A stretch of DNA of 64,000 nt from Ceriagrion tenellum (taxonomy: Eukaryota > Arthropoda > Insecta > Odonata > Coenagrionidae), in NCBI GenBank assembly GCA_963169105.1, contig OY720642.1:78656716-78720715 (forward strand), written 5' to 3'. Positions 1 to 11,983 of the stretch are shown here, one piece after another. Within the stretch, counting starts at the first letter, position 1. Every line of letters begins with the position of its first letter. Both the position numbers and the translations under genes were made by a program. The notes beneath the pieces were generated by a model. The model ran no database searches, was not told the DNA's origin, and saw nothing but the letters and a program-made list of their open reading frames with translations.

Positions 1-90
1 TACAAGGTCTGGTTAAACTTTTTGTTAGCGTAACCTTTGAAAAAGATAAATTGTCTCTTGCATAACAGTAACAAATTTCGGTTGTCTTAT

Positions 91-540
91 CTTACTAATA
101 TCTAAAAATCTAGTGGTGTCTGTCTGTCTGTTACTCAATCACTCATAAACCACTGAATCGATTGAAACAAAATTTGGCAGGAAGATACTTGATATATCTG
201 GTTCACGCATGGGCTAAATAACAAGAGCCTTGGGGCCCTAGAAGACCCTCAATTGGGCCCTTTCATCGCCAAAAATTGGCCCTGGAAAATAATTCTTGCC
301 TGTATTAGAAGCACGTAAGATATATCTATACCAAATGAACAACAATCATGGGGTCGTAAGTCAGGGCTGGGGCCCCAGAGGGCCCAAGGTTAAAAAAAAT
401 GCTTTCTGAAAAGCCTTATGAGGATTGAACCGATTTTAGTGAAATTTTCACACATGGGATCAGTAAAGCTTTTTTAAGGAAATCAGGACTATAAGGAAGG
501 CCCCAAGGGCAGCGTAGTGGGCCGTCTGGCGTCTTATGTG
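91..540 (+). mobile_element. Degenerate Helitron-like repeat
   Basis: The stretch has a run of GTCTGTCTGT followed by a phrase close to 'cataaaccactgaatcgatt' and then 'aaatttggca'. This order is common near the 5' end of insect Helitrons and related non-autonomous repeats. It is followed by GGGCCC-rich text that resembles the middle of the better-preserved Helitron near 37.4 kb. No clear TC start or CTAG end is visible, so the family is tentative and the element is probably truncated or decayed. Confidence 0.35.
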
Positions 541-2680
541 TTTGAAAAACTCAAGTCTAAACATTTTGGTTCAAGTGTAGGTTCTCTCTTTTTGCATATT
601 TTAATTAGTTTTGCTAAAGATAGAAGGTTGTAGTTTTGGCCATTATATGGATAAAAGATTGAAGCTTCTTATTTTTTCATTGAATTTTCTTATACGAATA
701 AAATTTTGCTAGAAATCACGTTTTTAATGTCAAAATCTTGAGTTTTACTTCTGTAAACAATAGGATATTTTCTTGGTAACCGTGGAATTTGCACTAGCTT
801 TAGAATGGAAATGGAATCTTTTCAATGGCGGCTGGGTTTTATATCTAGAGATAGGTATTACAGTGGAAATCTAGGCCGAATACTGAAATGTTGCTGATTG
901 CGATATTTACAGGGATATTTTTGCCTAAAATTGGCACAATTCATTTTAAGTGGACCAATTTAAGCTGGCCCTATCTAAAACAGGAGAACGCCACGATGCA
1001 ATATTAATTTGGAAAGCCTCTGGAATGCAAATGACCTGTAGTTTAGTTTCCATATGTTACTGCAAAAGAATGTTGAAACTCGGTAATCATAATATAATGC
1101 GGTTTTCACCTGCTGAATTAAAAAATAAAACTAAAATTATAGCTGATTTTCCTAGAGAAAAAAACACCTCGTGAGCGACTCGAACCTACAACCTATATGT
1201 CGTCTTTCTTTCATCCCCCGTTGAATTTAAACGGGTACCTTTGCTAGTATTACATACAAACAAAGTGAGAATGGTGTGTGGCTATTGAAAAAATGTGTTC
1301 ATGACAGCAATAAAACTCTATAATTTTGTTCTTTGGACCTCTAGGCGGCAATGAAACGAAAAAATTCTGGAACTGGAAATGTTTATTCGGTTTGCATTCA
1401 AATGCAATTCTATTGGGTGAAGTAGTGTAGATTCGATATGTTCCTATAAAATTTGCGTACCTCAGTAAAGAATGTGAGAATACCTAGGGAACAGATACAG
1501 TAATAGCTATATCATGAGGAGAAATGGTGTAAAAAGATAATTAGTAAGTAAGGAACGGTGTTTGCCTATTTTATCCCCTGGCTCAGGTATGGTTATGCTC
1601 AGAGTCCTTTTAATGATCCACGTCGTTGATTACTTTCTACCCCATGCAATTGTAAGCCAAATTCTAACTAACTCTAAGTCAAAATACACCATTGCTGTGT
1701 AATCATCATGCTCTATTTTATAGCTTTCATTATTTCTAGTTATGAGAAATCTCTGTAAATCTAGTCCTAAAAATCTCATTGCATTCGTCCTAACAAGATA
1801 CATCTTCAACCCTCACCTTTCTTAAATACAATGAATATTGATTGCAGTTTCTCAGCAGACGGGCTAGCTCATGTTTGATCATCTAAAATATCTAACTCTA
1901 GTTATATCCACTTTCCACCTATTTTGATTTTTCCCAATCTGTATTATCTAATGGAGAGAGAAAACTCTCAATTTCAAACTAAATGTAGAATTTAAAAAAA
2001 CCCGACCTTTCGTTAAGATGAACAACGACTTTACGTCCTCGTTACCTAATGACCAGTTTATCAGGACATAGTAAAACTGGCCCTTAGAGTCAAATATAAA
2101 AATTTGTTTATGAAGTTTATGAAGACAAAATACTCTGGTTTAACGTCTAAATATCCTGTCACTGTGGTCAAAGAAGGACATATTTACTCCATTAATTTTC
2201 TCCTCCCACCTCTAGTACTCGTGTGCATCCATCTAAAGGACTTAATACCAAATTAAAACCATAAATTATATGCTAGAAAAAGGAAAGCCTAAGTATTACT
2301 ACCAACAAAAACCACGTTGCAGTGTGAGTACGATTTCTCATTTATCATAACAAGCATTGTGCAGGTTAATATGCTCTTTATGAAGTACAAAACTATCGAT
2401 CAGTGAAAAATTATCTCTGAATTCAATGCCTCAATTCATTCAGGGATTCGTATATCTTAGATCGCTTGCGCCTGCATTGACCGTTAATCACGGAAAACGA
2501 AGGTAAGAATCTTGGCGCGAACTCAAGAGCACTCTGTATCTCCAAATCTTCCATGTCTGGCTTATACTTCGAAACCGCGCTATCGCCTTATGCTCCTAGA
2601 GATGAATCGCGACACGCCTCTAGACAGCGGAGAGGAGGCTATATCCTCCCTTCGAAATCAGCAGAAGTAAGGCAGAGAGA
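541..2680. other. Gene-free AT-rich stretch
   Basis: No coding region is supported. The only open frame over 70 codons (950-1174, plus) has no recognisable domain and starts with GTG. A match to a tRNA B box lies on the minus strand near 1165-1190, but no A box or cloverleaf goes with it. I see no other structured signal here. Confidence 0.6.
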
Positions 2681-2681
2681 C

Positions 2682-2760
2682 GGCCGTGGTAGCCAAGTTG
2701 GCTTATTGCCGTCCTAACTACCTTGACGTTGCTCGTGATTGGGTCCTTCCGTAGACATGA
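2682..2760 (+). mobile_element. tRNA-derived SINE head, degenerate
   Basis: Positions 2690-2701 match the RNA polymerase III A-box consensus TRGYnnARnnGG exactly (TAGCCAAGTTGG). About 45 bases later, 2736-2748 (GTGATTGGGTCC) is a weak version of the B box. The spacing fits a tRNA-derived promoter. No cloverleaf can be folded convincingly, so this reads as the head of an old SINE and not a tRNA gene. A tandem repeat starts about 30 bases downstream and may derive from the body of the same element. Confidence 0.4.
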
Positions 2761-2790
2761 AAGCCTACTACGTATAGTTGTGTAGATCTC

Positions 2791-2939
2791 AGTGTAGAAG
2801 GTGCCATACACAGCAGTAGGAGTGACGCAAACCCATGTCCTAGTCTAGAAGGTGGCATACACAGCAGTAGGAGTGACTTAAACCCATGTCCAAGTCTATA
2901 AGGTGCCATACACAGAACTAGGAATGACCTAAACCCAAT
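2791..2939. repeat. 51-bp tandem repeat, about 2.9 copies
   Basis: Three successive units start at 2791, 2842 and 2893, giving a period of 51 bases. Each unit contains 'ggtgccatacacag' (or a one-base variant), then 'tagga' and 'aaacccat'. The third unit is the most diverged and ends near 2939, next to a GA microsatellite. The repeat causes overlapping minus-strand open frames with a repeated leucine-rich peptide, which should not be read as a protein. Confidence 0.9.
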
Positions 2940-2945
2940 TACCTC

Positions 2946-2966
2946 GAGAGAGAGAGAGAGAGAGGG
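2946..2966. repeat. (GA)n microsatellite
   Basis: This is an uninterrupted run of about ten GA units ending in GGGG, directly after the 51-bp tandem repeat. Confidence 0.95.
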
Positions 2967-3176
2967 GAGAAAATACGAATTTCTTCAGTCTGAAAAGAGA
3001 CGTATGAACCAATGCCAGTCTTCTTCATTGAATCGAGTGTAACAAAAAAATGATAGTTGACTTTTTGCAATGCATAACAGAATTCAAAAATGATATGGCA
3101 AGCAGACAGGCTCGCAGGTGCAAAGATATGCTCACTTGTTACTTACATAATTCGTTACATGATGATCGAAATTATA

Positions 3177-3233
3177 ACCTGGGTCTCCCAGTTGTCAGTC
3201 GGGTGTTAGCCAGTTTACCCACCAAGCCACCAG
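3177..3233 (-). mobile_element. tRNA-derived SINE fragment
   Basis: Read on the minus strand, the stretch runs 'cttggtgggtaaactggcta', then 'acacccgactgacaa' and 'ggagacccaggtt'. This is the order of an A-box region, anticodon-arm remnant and B-box region of a tRNA-derived SINE. The phrase GGGTAAACT also occurs in the SINE at 21.66 kb, which suggests related families. The B box is incomplete, so the copy is decayed. The plus-strand open frame at 3050-3394 overlaps it and shows no protein domain. Confidence 0.35.
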
Positions 3234-4300
3234 AGTTAAAGGCGTATTTCAGCGATATCTTAGTGGCTTTACGCATGAGAAATGAGCGGAACCTTGAGGC
3301 TACTGCTGAAAATACGCCGTTTGCGATTTTCGACGCTGCTGATATTAATTATAAGCTCAAAATGTCAATCTGGACAATTTTCCTTTGTAACTGACGATTG
3401 TCGACGTTTAATTCTCTGAATTCGATCTCAGTAAATTTAACCGTGGAGTACATGAATTACTACTATATTAGTGAAATTTTCCATTCGACGTCAACTTATC
3501 CTCAGAAAAATTACGCTTAACTTTTCTACTGGGGTTAACAATTCTGTTTTGGATTTGAATGCGAGGATAAACTTGGCCATTTTTGATATTTCACTGGACA
3601 GGAAATCATTCATGTCTCGCGAATTATATTTTGAATTTCTTCATTTACTTATCCACTCTTCTACTCATTTATTACTCTTAATTTTTTGCACTAAATGACC
3701 TTCGGAATCACTTTTGTTCATCATGAAAATGATATATATATGATGATATTCTTTTATTTGATAAAATTAATGAAAACGACTGGGACGGGTATACTCCATA
3801 GTTTTATAATTAATGAAGATATGATAAAAAAGCTTTTATCAGAATATTCTCTTTGACGTTTGTTTTCTCCTTACACTTCACCTTTTTCCCATGACCTTCA
3901 AATATGAGGTAAAAAAAATTACGTTCATCTTTCTTTCACTAGCTAAGCTTTTTCTAGTTGGTAGCATTGTAGCAATGAGATAACAATCACAGTGATTTCA
4001 AATATGAAGTTATGTGTAGTATAAGCTACATTTCCGTGTCTCGGATTCAATATTTGAGGCATATTGCTCGTAATATCTCCTATACAGTAGTGTGTACTTG
4101 TCATGACAATATCTATTTATCATGAGCCCTCCGCTGAAATTAACCTGAAACGAAGATGGTCCCAGCGGTGTAACCAGCTAATATCGCTGAATAAAATTAG
4201 GGAGATTAGGGTTCTATTTCTGGTAAATTTAGATATATTTTTTACATGGCAGGTTTCATTCCTTTGATGTATATGTAATTTAAGTTAGCGGCTTTGGTTT
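3234..4300. other. No recognisable feature
   Basis: This is AT-rich sequence with short open frames only. The 75-codon plus frame at 3471-3698 is rich in aromatic and hydrophobic residues, as expected from translated AT-rich DNA, and matches no domain I know. Confidence 0.6.
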
Positions 4301-4313
4301 CATGCCTACGCGA

Positions 4314-4640
4314 CAAATGATGAGTGAGGGGAAAAATAATGACAAGACAGGGGTTTATCGTCTTGGCGGAAATGAGGGAGGCGATGGAAAAGAACGTGCG
4401 TCAGGTAGAGTGAGGAGAAGTGAGATAAATCCCTGGAGCGATGTCTTAAAGAGGGCGCACGGTCTATGAAATTAGGGAGAAGCGCCGCGGGGGGGCAGAA
4501 AAAGAGAAGCTGGGATCTGACGACCAGGTTTTTTGCTGAAAGAGGGAAGAACCCCGACAAGGAGATACGGGGTAAAAAAGGCGAGAACAAAGGGTGCAGA
4601 GGAAGAGAGAGAGAGAGGGGTCGATAAGCTCATTAATTGC
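4314..4640. repeat. Purine-rich, strand-asymmetric tract
   Basis: The plus strand is strongly enriched in G and A, with repeated GAGG, GGGAGA and a (GA)n run near 4601-4618. The minus strand therefore reads as a pyrimidine tract and yields overlapping Ser/Leu/Pro/Phe-rich open frames (4306-4590, 4464-4721). These frames follow from composition. There is no sign of a real gene. Confidence 0.55.
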
Positions 4641-6998
4641 CATGCGACAAGGAGAAAATTTGCTTCCAGCTGCAATGTCACCGTTTCCTTCCGATAGTGA
4701 GAAACGGGTAAAATATTTCAAGGCGGTGTAATCTTGGAATCCGTTTCGTTACACTCGTATGGAGAGTTCTTGACTCGAAGTGAAATAATGATATTTCCTG
4801 AAACATATGAATTTTCTCTCATTGCAGATATTTATAGTTAATGGCTAGAAAGAATCCAATGCTGCATCTTTGAGCCTTACTGTGAGGGCTTAAAAAGGAA
4901 GAATTGTGTTGATACCATTAAAAATAAATAAATCGCACATGTTTGGAATTTGAAGGGTTGTTATACTAAGACTGTCACGTTGCAAAGATGAAAAACAACC
5001 CCGTTTAACTAAGCTCCTTAATGTGTAATTCCAAGATTAATACTTGTAAAAGTCTATTTAGAAGTTACCAAGACAGTCACGACTAAAAGATGAAGCTTTT
5101 CACGTTCAGTTCAAATCCTCAACCCTTTTCTTTACTTTGTAATTTCTCATTTGAAGCTGTGCTTGGAGTCTTGATGCCATAATTACAAATTGTCACTGGC
5201 GTTGCCACGTTCCCAAAATAAGACGAATCCGGCTATAGACCATCGTGATGCAATGTCTGATCTAATTCGTAATACATTCAGGAATGGAAATTTCTACCGA
5301 ATGAAAAGGAGACAGAGACGATATCGTTCAGGGTGGAGGAAAATGAAGCATTTATAACGTGATATAGGAAAACCGTCTTGATATATAATAGTTTTAGTAA
5401 TATTCTTGATTCTCTAAAAATAAAAAATAATAAAACAGAAAACAAAATTTGCTACAAAATACATTGTGCACTACGTGCAATCATTTATAAAGATTTTAAT
5501 TTTATACATTTCAATCAATTTTATTTTGGTTTAAATCGATCATTTATTTTTTTGTTTGATTCCTAGGTTTGAATAATAAATAATATTGTATAGAGTTAAA
5601 ACTGAGATATGTTGAGTGTACATGAATGTTGGTGGAGGCAATGTTACATAACAACAGAGGCGCTAAATTTCTTTCTATAACTGTTGCTTAGAATTTTTTA
5701 TTTAAACTAGATATCTGTTGATAAACCTTTGAATAATTATTAGCATTAATTCTTGGTATCGTAACCTATCAATACTCTGTAAACCCATGGCAATTATAAA
5801 AAGAATATTAAATGTTTCTCACATTATGAGAGAATCTTTGCATTCATCTTAAAAGAGTCATGCCACAGGAATTAGGTCGCTGCTTGGGTATATTTCTTTC
5901 CATTGTTCTACGTCCAAAGTTAAAAGGATATAGAAATATAGCTCCCCGTATCAGTCAATATGGCAGAGAGATATCCATAGTATATTTTCGTTGCTCATTT
6001 GTCTACTGCTAGAAAGTTTTAAATATAAAATAAATTTGAGACTGAAAGGGAGAGAGATACTGAATAAACTAGATGAGAATAGAATTTATACGTGGACACG
6101 CTCCAGAAAAACATAGAGAATGATCTTCAGCCGAGTGCTGAAACACACGAACATTTAACAACTTTATTCGCTCTGTGCACCGTATTTCTTTTTCGATATC
6201 GATTCAAGAAGTCTGATACCTAACGATCCTCTTAAGCAGCTTGCTTAAACCTTAAATATGCCCACAAAATAATTATTTGGATATTGGTTGTACGTCAAAC
6301 TCATTGAACCAGCAAAGTAAATTATCTCTTCTGCTGTAGTGTGGTAAAGTGACGTACACTTATTACACGGTAAGTGCCCACAGCCAGTTATGGAATTCTT
6401 TCAATGACAGAATGATAACAGGAAAAGCTATGCAGGCTAGGGAGACTATTAAGCTAACACTGCCCTTCACAAATACAGCGTTTGACGGCGGTGAAAAAAA
6501 CTGATTAATGAGACATTAAAGTTGTGCGATAGAGTCCTTCGGGCAAGGACTTCAAAGCAGGGGCGAGAGGATAGCAAAGGCTCGTTGCCTGTCCTTTCGC
6601 CGTCCCCAACTGATGGCAGCGCCATACCTTTAAAATTTCCTCATCCGTGAAACAAGAAGAAGCACAAAGAAGACGGAAAATCGGACTTGGTAAATGGGAG
6701 CCGTCATTTTTAGCCAGGGACCTAAGCTTCTCCCTTTATTTTGCCGAAGAGGCCACCGAAAGCTAAGAAGTACTTGTATAAATGTTAAATTTGTTGGAAT
6801 TCTCGACTTTTGTTATTTTTCGTATATCTATCAATACTTTTAAAGTTAAGAGAATAAGCAGAACAGCAGATTTAGAGAAGACATTTTTGAAGGTTTGGTA
6901 TAAAAGATACGAAGAGGGAGATCATTTGCTGTGCTATGAGAGCAAAGAATTAACCTTTTGGCTCAAACCTTTTTTTACATGCGGTGTTACAATAAAAC
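4641..6998. other. No recognisable feature
   Basis: The stretch is AT-rich and unique by eye. Two open frames of 62 and 76 codons (5378-5566 and 6782-7012, plus) show no domain, and the second runs into the Penelope-like insertion at 7.0 kb. No repeats or RNA genes were seen. Confidence 0.6.
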
Positions 6999-7090
6999 AA
7001 CAGTGCAGGTAACCCGGTGACGAGCCCGAGAAATTTACACAAATGTTATTCGCCGGGAAAGTGTTAAATCATACATAACAGTGCAGGTAA
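6999..7090 (+). mobile_element. 64-bp Penelope-like terminal fragment in a 14-bp target duplication
   Basis: The 14-mer AACAGTGCAGGTAA occurs at 6999-7012 and again, identically, at 7077-7090. Between them is a 64-bp insert that begins CCCGGTGACGAGCCCGAGAA and contains 'cgccgggaaag'. The same motif order (CCCGG, a few bases, CCCGAGA, AATTT) occurs at 18.6 kb and in variant forms near 11.5 and 30.7 kb. Exact flanking repeats around a dispersed sequence are what a short, truncated retroelement insertion leaves. Assignment to Penelope-like elements is an inference from the hammerhead-like motif beside the 18.6-kb copy. Confidence 0.6.
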
Positions 7091-9959
7091 TTCATTCTGT
7101 AGCAATTAATATAACTTATTCAGAAACTTTTCTTATACATCTATTAATTAAGCTTAAAAGAGATGTATTGAGAGAAAATCTGGTAGATATCTAAATGTAG
7201 GTTGAAAAGTTAGTCCGTGACTATTCACAAGAACATGAAATGCAAATGGTAGATCTTCCTTGAAGAATTGAGTGAAATTAGGTTTGATAGAATAATGTTG
7301 TCCTCAAAAGGATGCTAGCGGAAATATATTAAAAAAAAGAAAAAAATTGTTCGTAAATTTCACTGCACTAAATCAATATATTCTAATTTATTAACCGACC
7401 ATATTATGAGTAAATATCCAGAAATGCGTATCTCTTCGATATATTGTGCTTGTTCATATCATTGAGCGTAAGGTTTACGCGTCTGATATCCTAGTTACAT
7501 TTACTTTGAAGGTAAGTTATTTCAAATCAGCATTTAAGTTGATTGAGTAATAAAAGAGAACTATGTGAAATTAATTGTTTCTATTTTTTATTATTTCTGC
7601 GATAGATTAACACCACATTTTGATAAGACTCGCTCGCGACCGTTAATTTTGGTAAGAATTTAGTGTTCGTTGAAAAGTTATAAAGGAGATTTATACAAAT
7701 GAGTCAAACTTGAAGTAAAATCCTATGTCTGTTATTTGACTTTAATAAACAGCGGGAAACAAGGAAAGTATGCTACACAGTACAACATACCAATGTGTGA
7801 TGAGCACACTCAGAATAAGTGTAATTCATATGCTCAATAGATTGGAATTAATGTTTATGTATTATTATTAAGTATTTTAATTTATAACTTCATTATAATT
7901 TTAGATTAAGCATGAGTTAAAGTAGTAACAAATAGATATTCTTTACAAGATTAATCAAACCTTTAATTTATACCCTTTTAGGATACTAACTCTCGTTCTT
8001 CAAATTCTCAATGATTGCTATTAGAACAAAGATTGCTATTACTATACAATACCTTTGAAAATTGCTCTTGCATTAGACATTTATAGATGTGAGTGAATTC
8101 TGACCGAATATCTTACACAGAAATTAATGAGAAAATCAAGGTAAAAAGGAAAATGATGAACGAGGATATGTGTAGATAAGGGTTAATATTACTGTTCGAG
8201 CAAGAGTTTAATAAAATATTCTATCTAATTCACTCCATGTCTTAAGGCTGGGCATCTGTGATAAATGCATTTCGAAAATTTATTTAAAAATATTTTATAG
8301 TTTATAAAATTGTCCAAAATTTCTTTCTTTTGTCACTTTATGCGTCTAATCTTATTGATATTGTTGTCAGTTAATTCCCTCATTCGTACTGCTTTTCCTT
8401 TCGGTCCTTATGCCTAGGATAAAATTTTCACTATTAATTATTGAATAGTCCTCCGATTATTATATCGGTTAACTTTTTGCTTTTTTTCTCAAGTTTTAGG
8501 AATATGATTGGGTACATTCTAATCTAACTTCCTTATAAGAATCATTCGAAGAGAATGATGGAAAAAGGTGACCTAGAACGGGAAAATACGCCCACATATA
8601 AACCCACAAAAAACTTAAAATGGGGGAAGAGTTGAAATGATGGTCATTTTTGTAGCGTCGTCGACAAGTTCAACTATATGCCTGAAGGTGATGTGCTCTC
8701 ATGCTGTTATTTTCGTGCTTTGCGTATTTTATAATCCTTTTTTTCCGACTGCATTCTCTTTCCACATACTTTTCATTCCTGCTTGACTATGATTTTAGGT
8801 CTAGTTCTATGAATTAAACGTGATGGATTATCAAAGACAAGGTAACAATTCCTATTGGGCAATATATGTAATTTTTATTAGGGTATGGCCAGAAGTTTTT
8901 TGAAAAATTGATTTGAGAATCTACTTAGATGTCTTGAAATAAGACCGATTCATTCAGGTCTTTCCGTTTGTTGTCTTTGATTTGGGTAAAAAAAAATATC
9001 TTTCCCAGGTATCATTAATTTTCGGTGCAAAACTGGTGACTGAGAACGGTGTTGTCCCATGATCAAGCCTCCCCTTCATCCTCATCACCCCTTGTAGAAG
9101 CCGAAGTCCCAGCCCTGACTCCCACCTTTCTTCCACACTACCTTATAATGGCCTGTCCAGAAAACCTACAAAGAAGTCAATCCTTGCTCTCGCCAAAGTT
9201 TATCGGCTTGCTGCCAGAGGGAAGCAAAAAAATTCTCAGGTTTAGGGACGACGGGGAAAATTGCGATCGAGATTGCCTAAATTGGTTGACCTTTGCTCGA
9301 TCAATTTTCCGACAGTTTAGCCCGAAGTCGAGTTTTAAGGTGAAGGAATGCTTTTCAAAGGCTGAAGGACCTAATGAGGGAATGGTGTAGTTTCTTATTC
9401 CATGAGTCCGGACCACGTAAAGTTTAGTTTGACTGGGATGGAAATGTTTTGTGGATGGTAGAGAGGAACAACACCATCATTTCTGTGAGCGAAGCTATCC
9501 ACTGCAGTGCTATCATGCACGAAGATATAAATAGATAACGTAGCGCGCTAGATAAGTCAGAACTGAACTATAAAATGTTGAAGATAGGTAAAGTAAAATT
9601 TATTTCTCGACTCGATATTTTTTATGGAGTAAGTGAACTAAAAGGGAAAAAGTCAAGTTGCAAACGCAGCCATATACCGGTGAAAAAATATTTTCAGAAG
9701 TAAAATAAGAAAATTGAATTTATCAGTTCTCCTTATCCGACAAATATATACGGCGGTAAAGTGTCAGTTGCGGAGCTAATAAGCCTGTGCCTAAGAATAG
9801 TTGTCAACAATAGTTTACAACTTTGATGGGTTTGCATATCAGTAAATCTGTCATCAGTAAGTCAAAATGGTGTTCTCATCACTGTTTAAAAGGATTGGAT
9901 ATTTGGGGAGTTGATCGAAAACTCAAGTCATTGGGCAATAGGGGACAGGTAAGGGAGGA
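7091..9959. other. No recognisable feature; one slightly GC-richer patch
   Basis: This is mostly AT-rich sequence. At 8954-9416 both strands are open together (113 codons plus at 9049-9390; 60 and 79 codons minus). Neither translation shows a domain, and simultaneous openness on both strands points to composition. An unrecognised host exon here cannot be excluded. Confidence 0.5.
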
Positions 9960-9970
9960 AGGATGGAGAG

Positions 9971-10187
9971 AAACCCAGCGTTAGCATTAGCCTCTTCTTA
10001 ACGAAAGCCGCCATGGGGACCACAGTTTAACGTCTCATCCGACAGACGGAGTACTGTACTTGAAGTGCCCTCCACAAGACACTGAAGTAGGGATCCTATG
10101 AAAAATATCCTCCTCTGCAGGGATTTAAACCCTGGCCACCCATATAGTTAACCAGTACTCTAGCCATCACACCCACGCGATCCCCTT
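9971..10187 (-). mobile_element. tRNA-derived SINE
   Basis: On the minus strand the element starts near 10187 with GGGGATCGCGTGGGTG and has an A-box region TGATGGCTAGAGTACTGG. About 30 bases on it has a B-box region AGGGTTTAAATCCCTGC, in which AGGGTTTAAATCCCT is a T-arm-like palindrome. The body then contains 'gagacgttaaactgtggtcc' followed by 'atggcggctttcgttaagaa', a type of central region found in several arthropod SINE families. The left end runs to about 9971 in GA-rich text, and no clear poly-A tail or target duplication is visible. It belongs to a different family from the SINE at 21.66 kb. Confidence 0.7.
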
Positions 10188-11544
10188 CTGTTTCAAAAAA
10201 TTACTTATTAGGGTGTTTCATTAGTACCTGTCATGTATCTTATTTGTTCCAATCCTCTGAGTTTGCATTGTTTTAGCTAGTTGAAATTTTTTCTAACATA
10301 CCTTGAGTCGAGGAAATTCAAAGCTCGATCGTCGGCTGATAGTAGTGACTGTAAAATTATGGTTCTAAGATAACGATAGGTCTCTTTGGACATCGTGACG
10401 TTTGATTGACTTGTGTTTGCTATATTATCTTCCACTCTTGTTATGCTTTTTCTTTTCCTCTAAGAATTGTGTACCCTTTTTTAAGTTAATTATTTTTCCC
10501 TTGTCCCTGCCTTCATTTCTGCACAGCGAGAGAATGCTTATCTTCGTGTACACACGACTGATTCTCCGATTCCTTCCTATTTACATTAAAGTCACATCAT
10601 TTTCACTTATTGCTTTTCACTCGAATTTGACCAGCGAACATCATTCAGCTAAAGGTGTGTATTGAACGCCTGATTTACTAAAATAAGGGGAATACACTTT
10701 CTTAATCATATATGAGCACGTTTTGAGACAATAGGACTAGAGAAAATTCGTTATTTCTTTCTTGAAATTCATTGAACTTGATCGTTTATTGGTGAGTTTC
10801 ATAAATATTCATGTTTGTTTTTCCCGGTAAATTCCACTGTATTTTTGGACCTAAAACATTCCTAATTTTCCTCGCTCCCCGAAGGTTAGACTTTCCCCCA
10901 ATACCTGGGAGTAGAGCTTTTACAACTTCTAATGCCCTCTCTCCACTCCTAGCAGGTATCTTATCTGAGCGTTATCCTCTTATCGCATCGCAGATAATGT
11001 TTCCCGACGTCACGCGGTAGAAACTCCCATATTCCGTGCTTGAAGCTAAAAGCCACTGTTTAGCGCGCACATGATGCTTGGTAATATTAAAACATATTGA
11101 TCCATTACTTGACTCTCTCTAGCTCGCTGTAGCAGGTACATTGGAAGAGGCGTTGCTAAAGCTCTGTATGGATTTATAGATAACATTTTTACATTGAAAG
11201 TAATTGAATGTGCTCCAAGATAAAATTTACGTACTTATTTAGGCTTAATAACGGACCTATTGACGCGGGAATCTGCTCGGGAAAATAGTTATCTTCCTTT
11301 AGAAAAATTCCTTACCTCTTCTCCCATTTTTTCGCACTTATTTAAATTTCAATCTTTTAATTTCCATGTCAAAAACCCTTCTGTTTTAAAATCATCGTGG
11401 TGATTTTTCACCATCTCATGAGTTGATTCATTCTTGCTTAAAACGTATTTTACAAGTAGTGTGCTCTACCAATTGAAAAATGTCAAGATGATGCTTCAAA
11501 CAGTTGTAATGCCATCGTATAGATTATTTCATCCAAAAACCCAG
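10188..11544. other. No recognisable feature
   Basis: This is AT-rich sequence with plus-strand open frames of 87 (10402-10665) and 69 codons (10811-11020), both pyrimidine-rich, hydrophobic and without a domain. No repeat pair or RNA gene was seen. Confidence 0.6.
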
Positions 11545-11622
11545 CGAAGATTTCTTGGGTTTTACACCTTGTTGAAACCTCTCAACGTTTCGATTGTATA
11601 CTCAGCCATCAACATCAGGAAA
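11545..11622 (-). mobile_element. Penelope-like terminal fragment with hammerhead-like motif
   Basis: On the minus strand CTGATG (complement of 11613-11618) is followed by a weak stem and then ATCGAAACGTT (GAAAC at the complement of 11587-11591). Further on comes AAGGTGTAAAACCCAAGAAAT. The order CTGATG, GAAAC, GGTGTAAA, CCC-AGA matches the 18.56-kb locus. CTGATGA and GAAA are the conserved boxes of hammerhead ribozymes, which are known to occur in Penelope-like elements. Here the first box is interrupted, so activity is unlikely. The plus-strand open frame over this stretch (11434-11703) is a shadow. Confidence 0.45.
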
Positions 11623-11983
11623 ATGAGTGTCAGAGTGAACATTCTGGTCATGCGTTGCAGAAACTTCCACGTAGAGATTTTTCAACGATCTTACCCGGTG
11701 TAAAACCTGACTATTCTCTGAATTAATTTGCCGTGAAATTGTAAAATTGAATTTTTTATTTCTTAGTAATGTTCCTTGTTTTTCACCAGGAACTTAAGTT
11801 TCTTCAATTATTTCTGAATTCCATGAATTATGCTTCAGATGGTGTACTACAAACCAAGTAGTTGGCGGGGGAGTGGTGGGAGAATCTATGGAGGCCGATA
11901 GAACGCATGCAATAAATTTTATGAATATTCGTGCTGCATAGTTGATTGTTACATGATATTCGTGAAACCATGTAACTACCGTT

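Noticed and set aside
1165..1190. B-box-like GGTTCGAGTCGC on the minus strand
   Set aside because: No A box, stems or SINE body can be found around it; a single box this short is expected by chance in 64 kb.
4306..4721. Three overlapping minus-strand open frames of 69-94 codons
   Set aside because: They lie in a purine-rich tract and are Ser/Leu/Pro/Phe-rich low-information translations; several frames are open at once, which indicates composition.
9049..9416. A 113-codon plus frame with an antisense 79-codon frame
   Set aside because: Neither has a recognisable domain, and openness on both strands of a GC-richer patch is not evidence of coding. A host exon cannot be excluded without transcripts.
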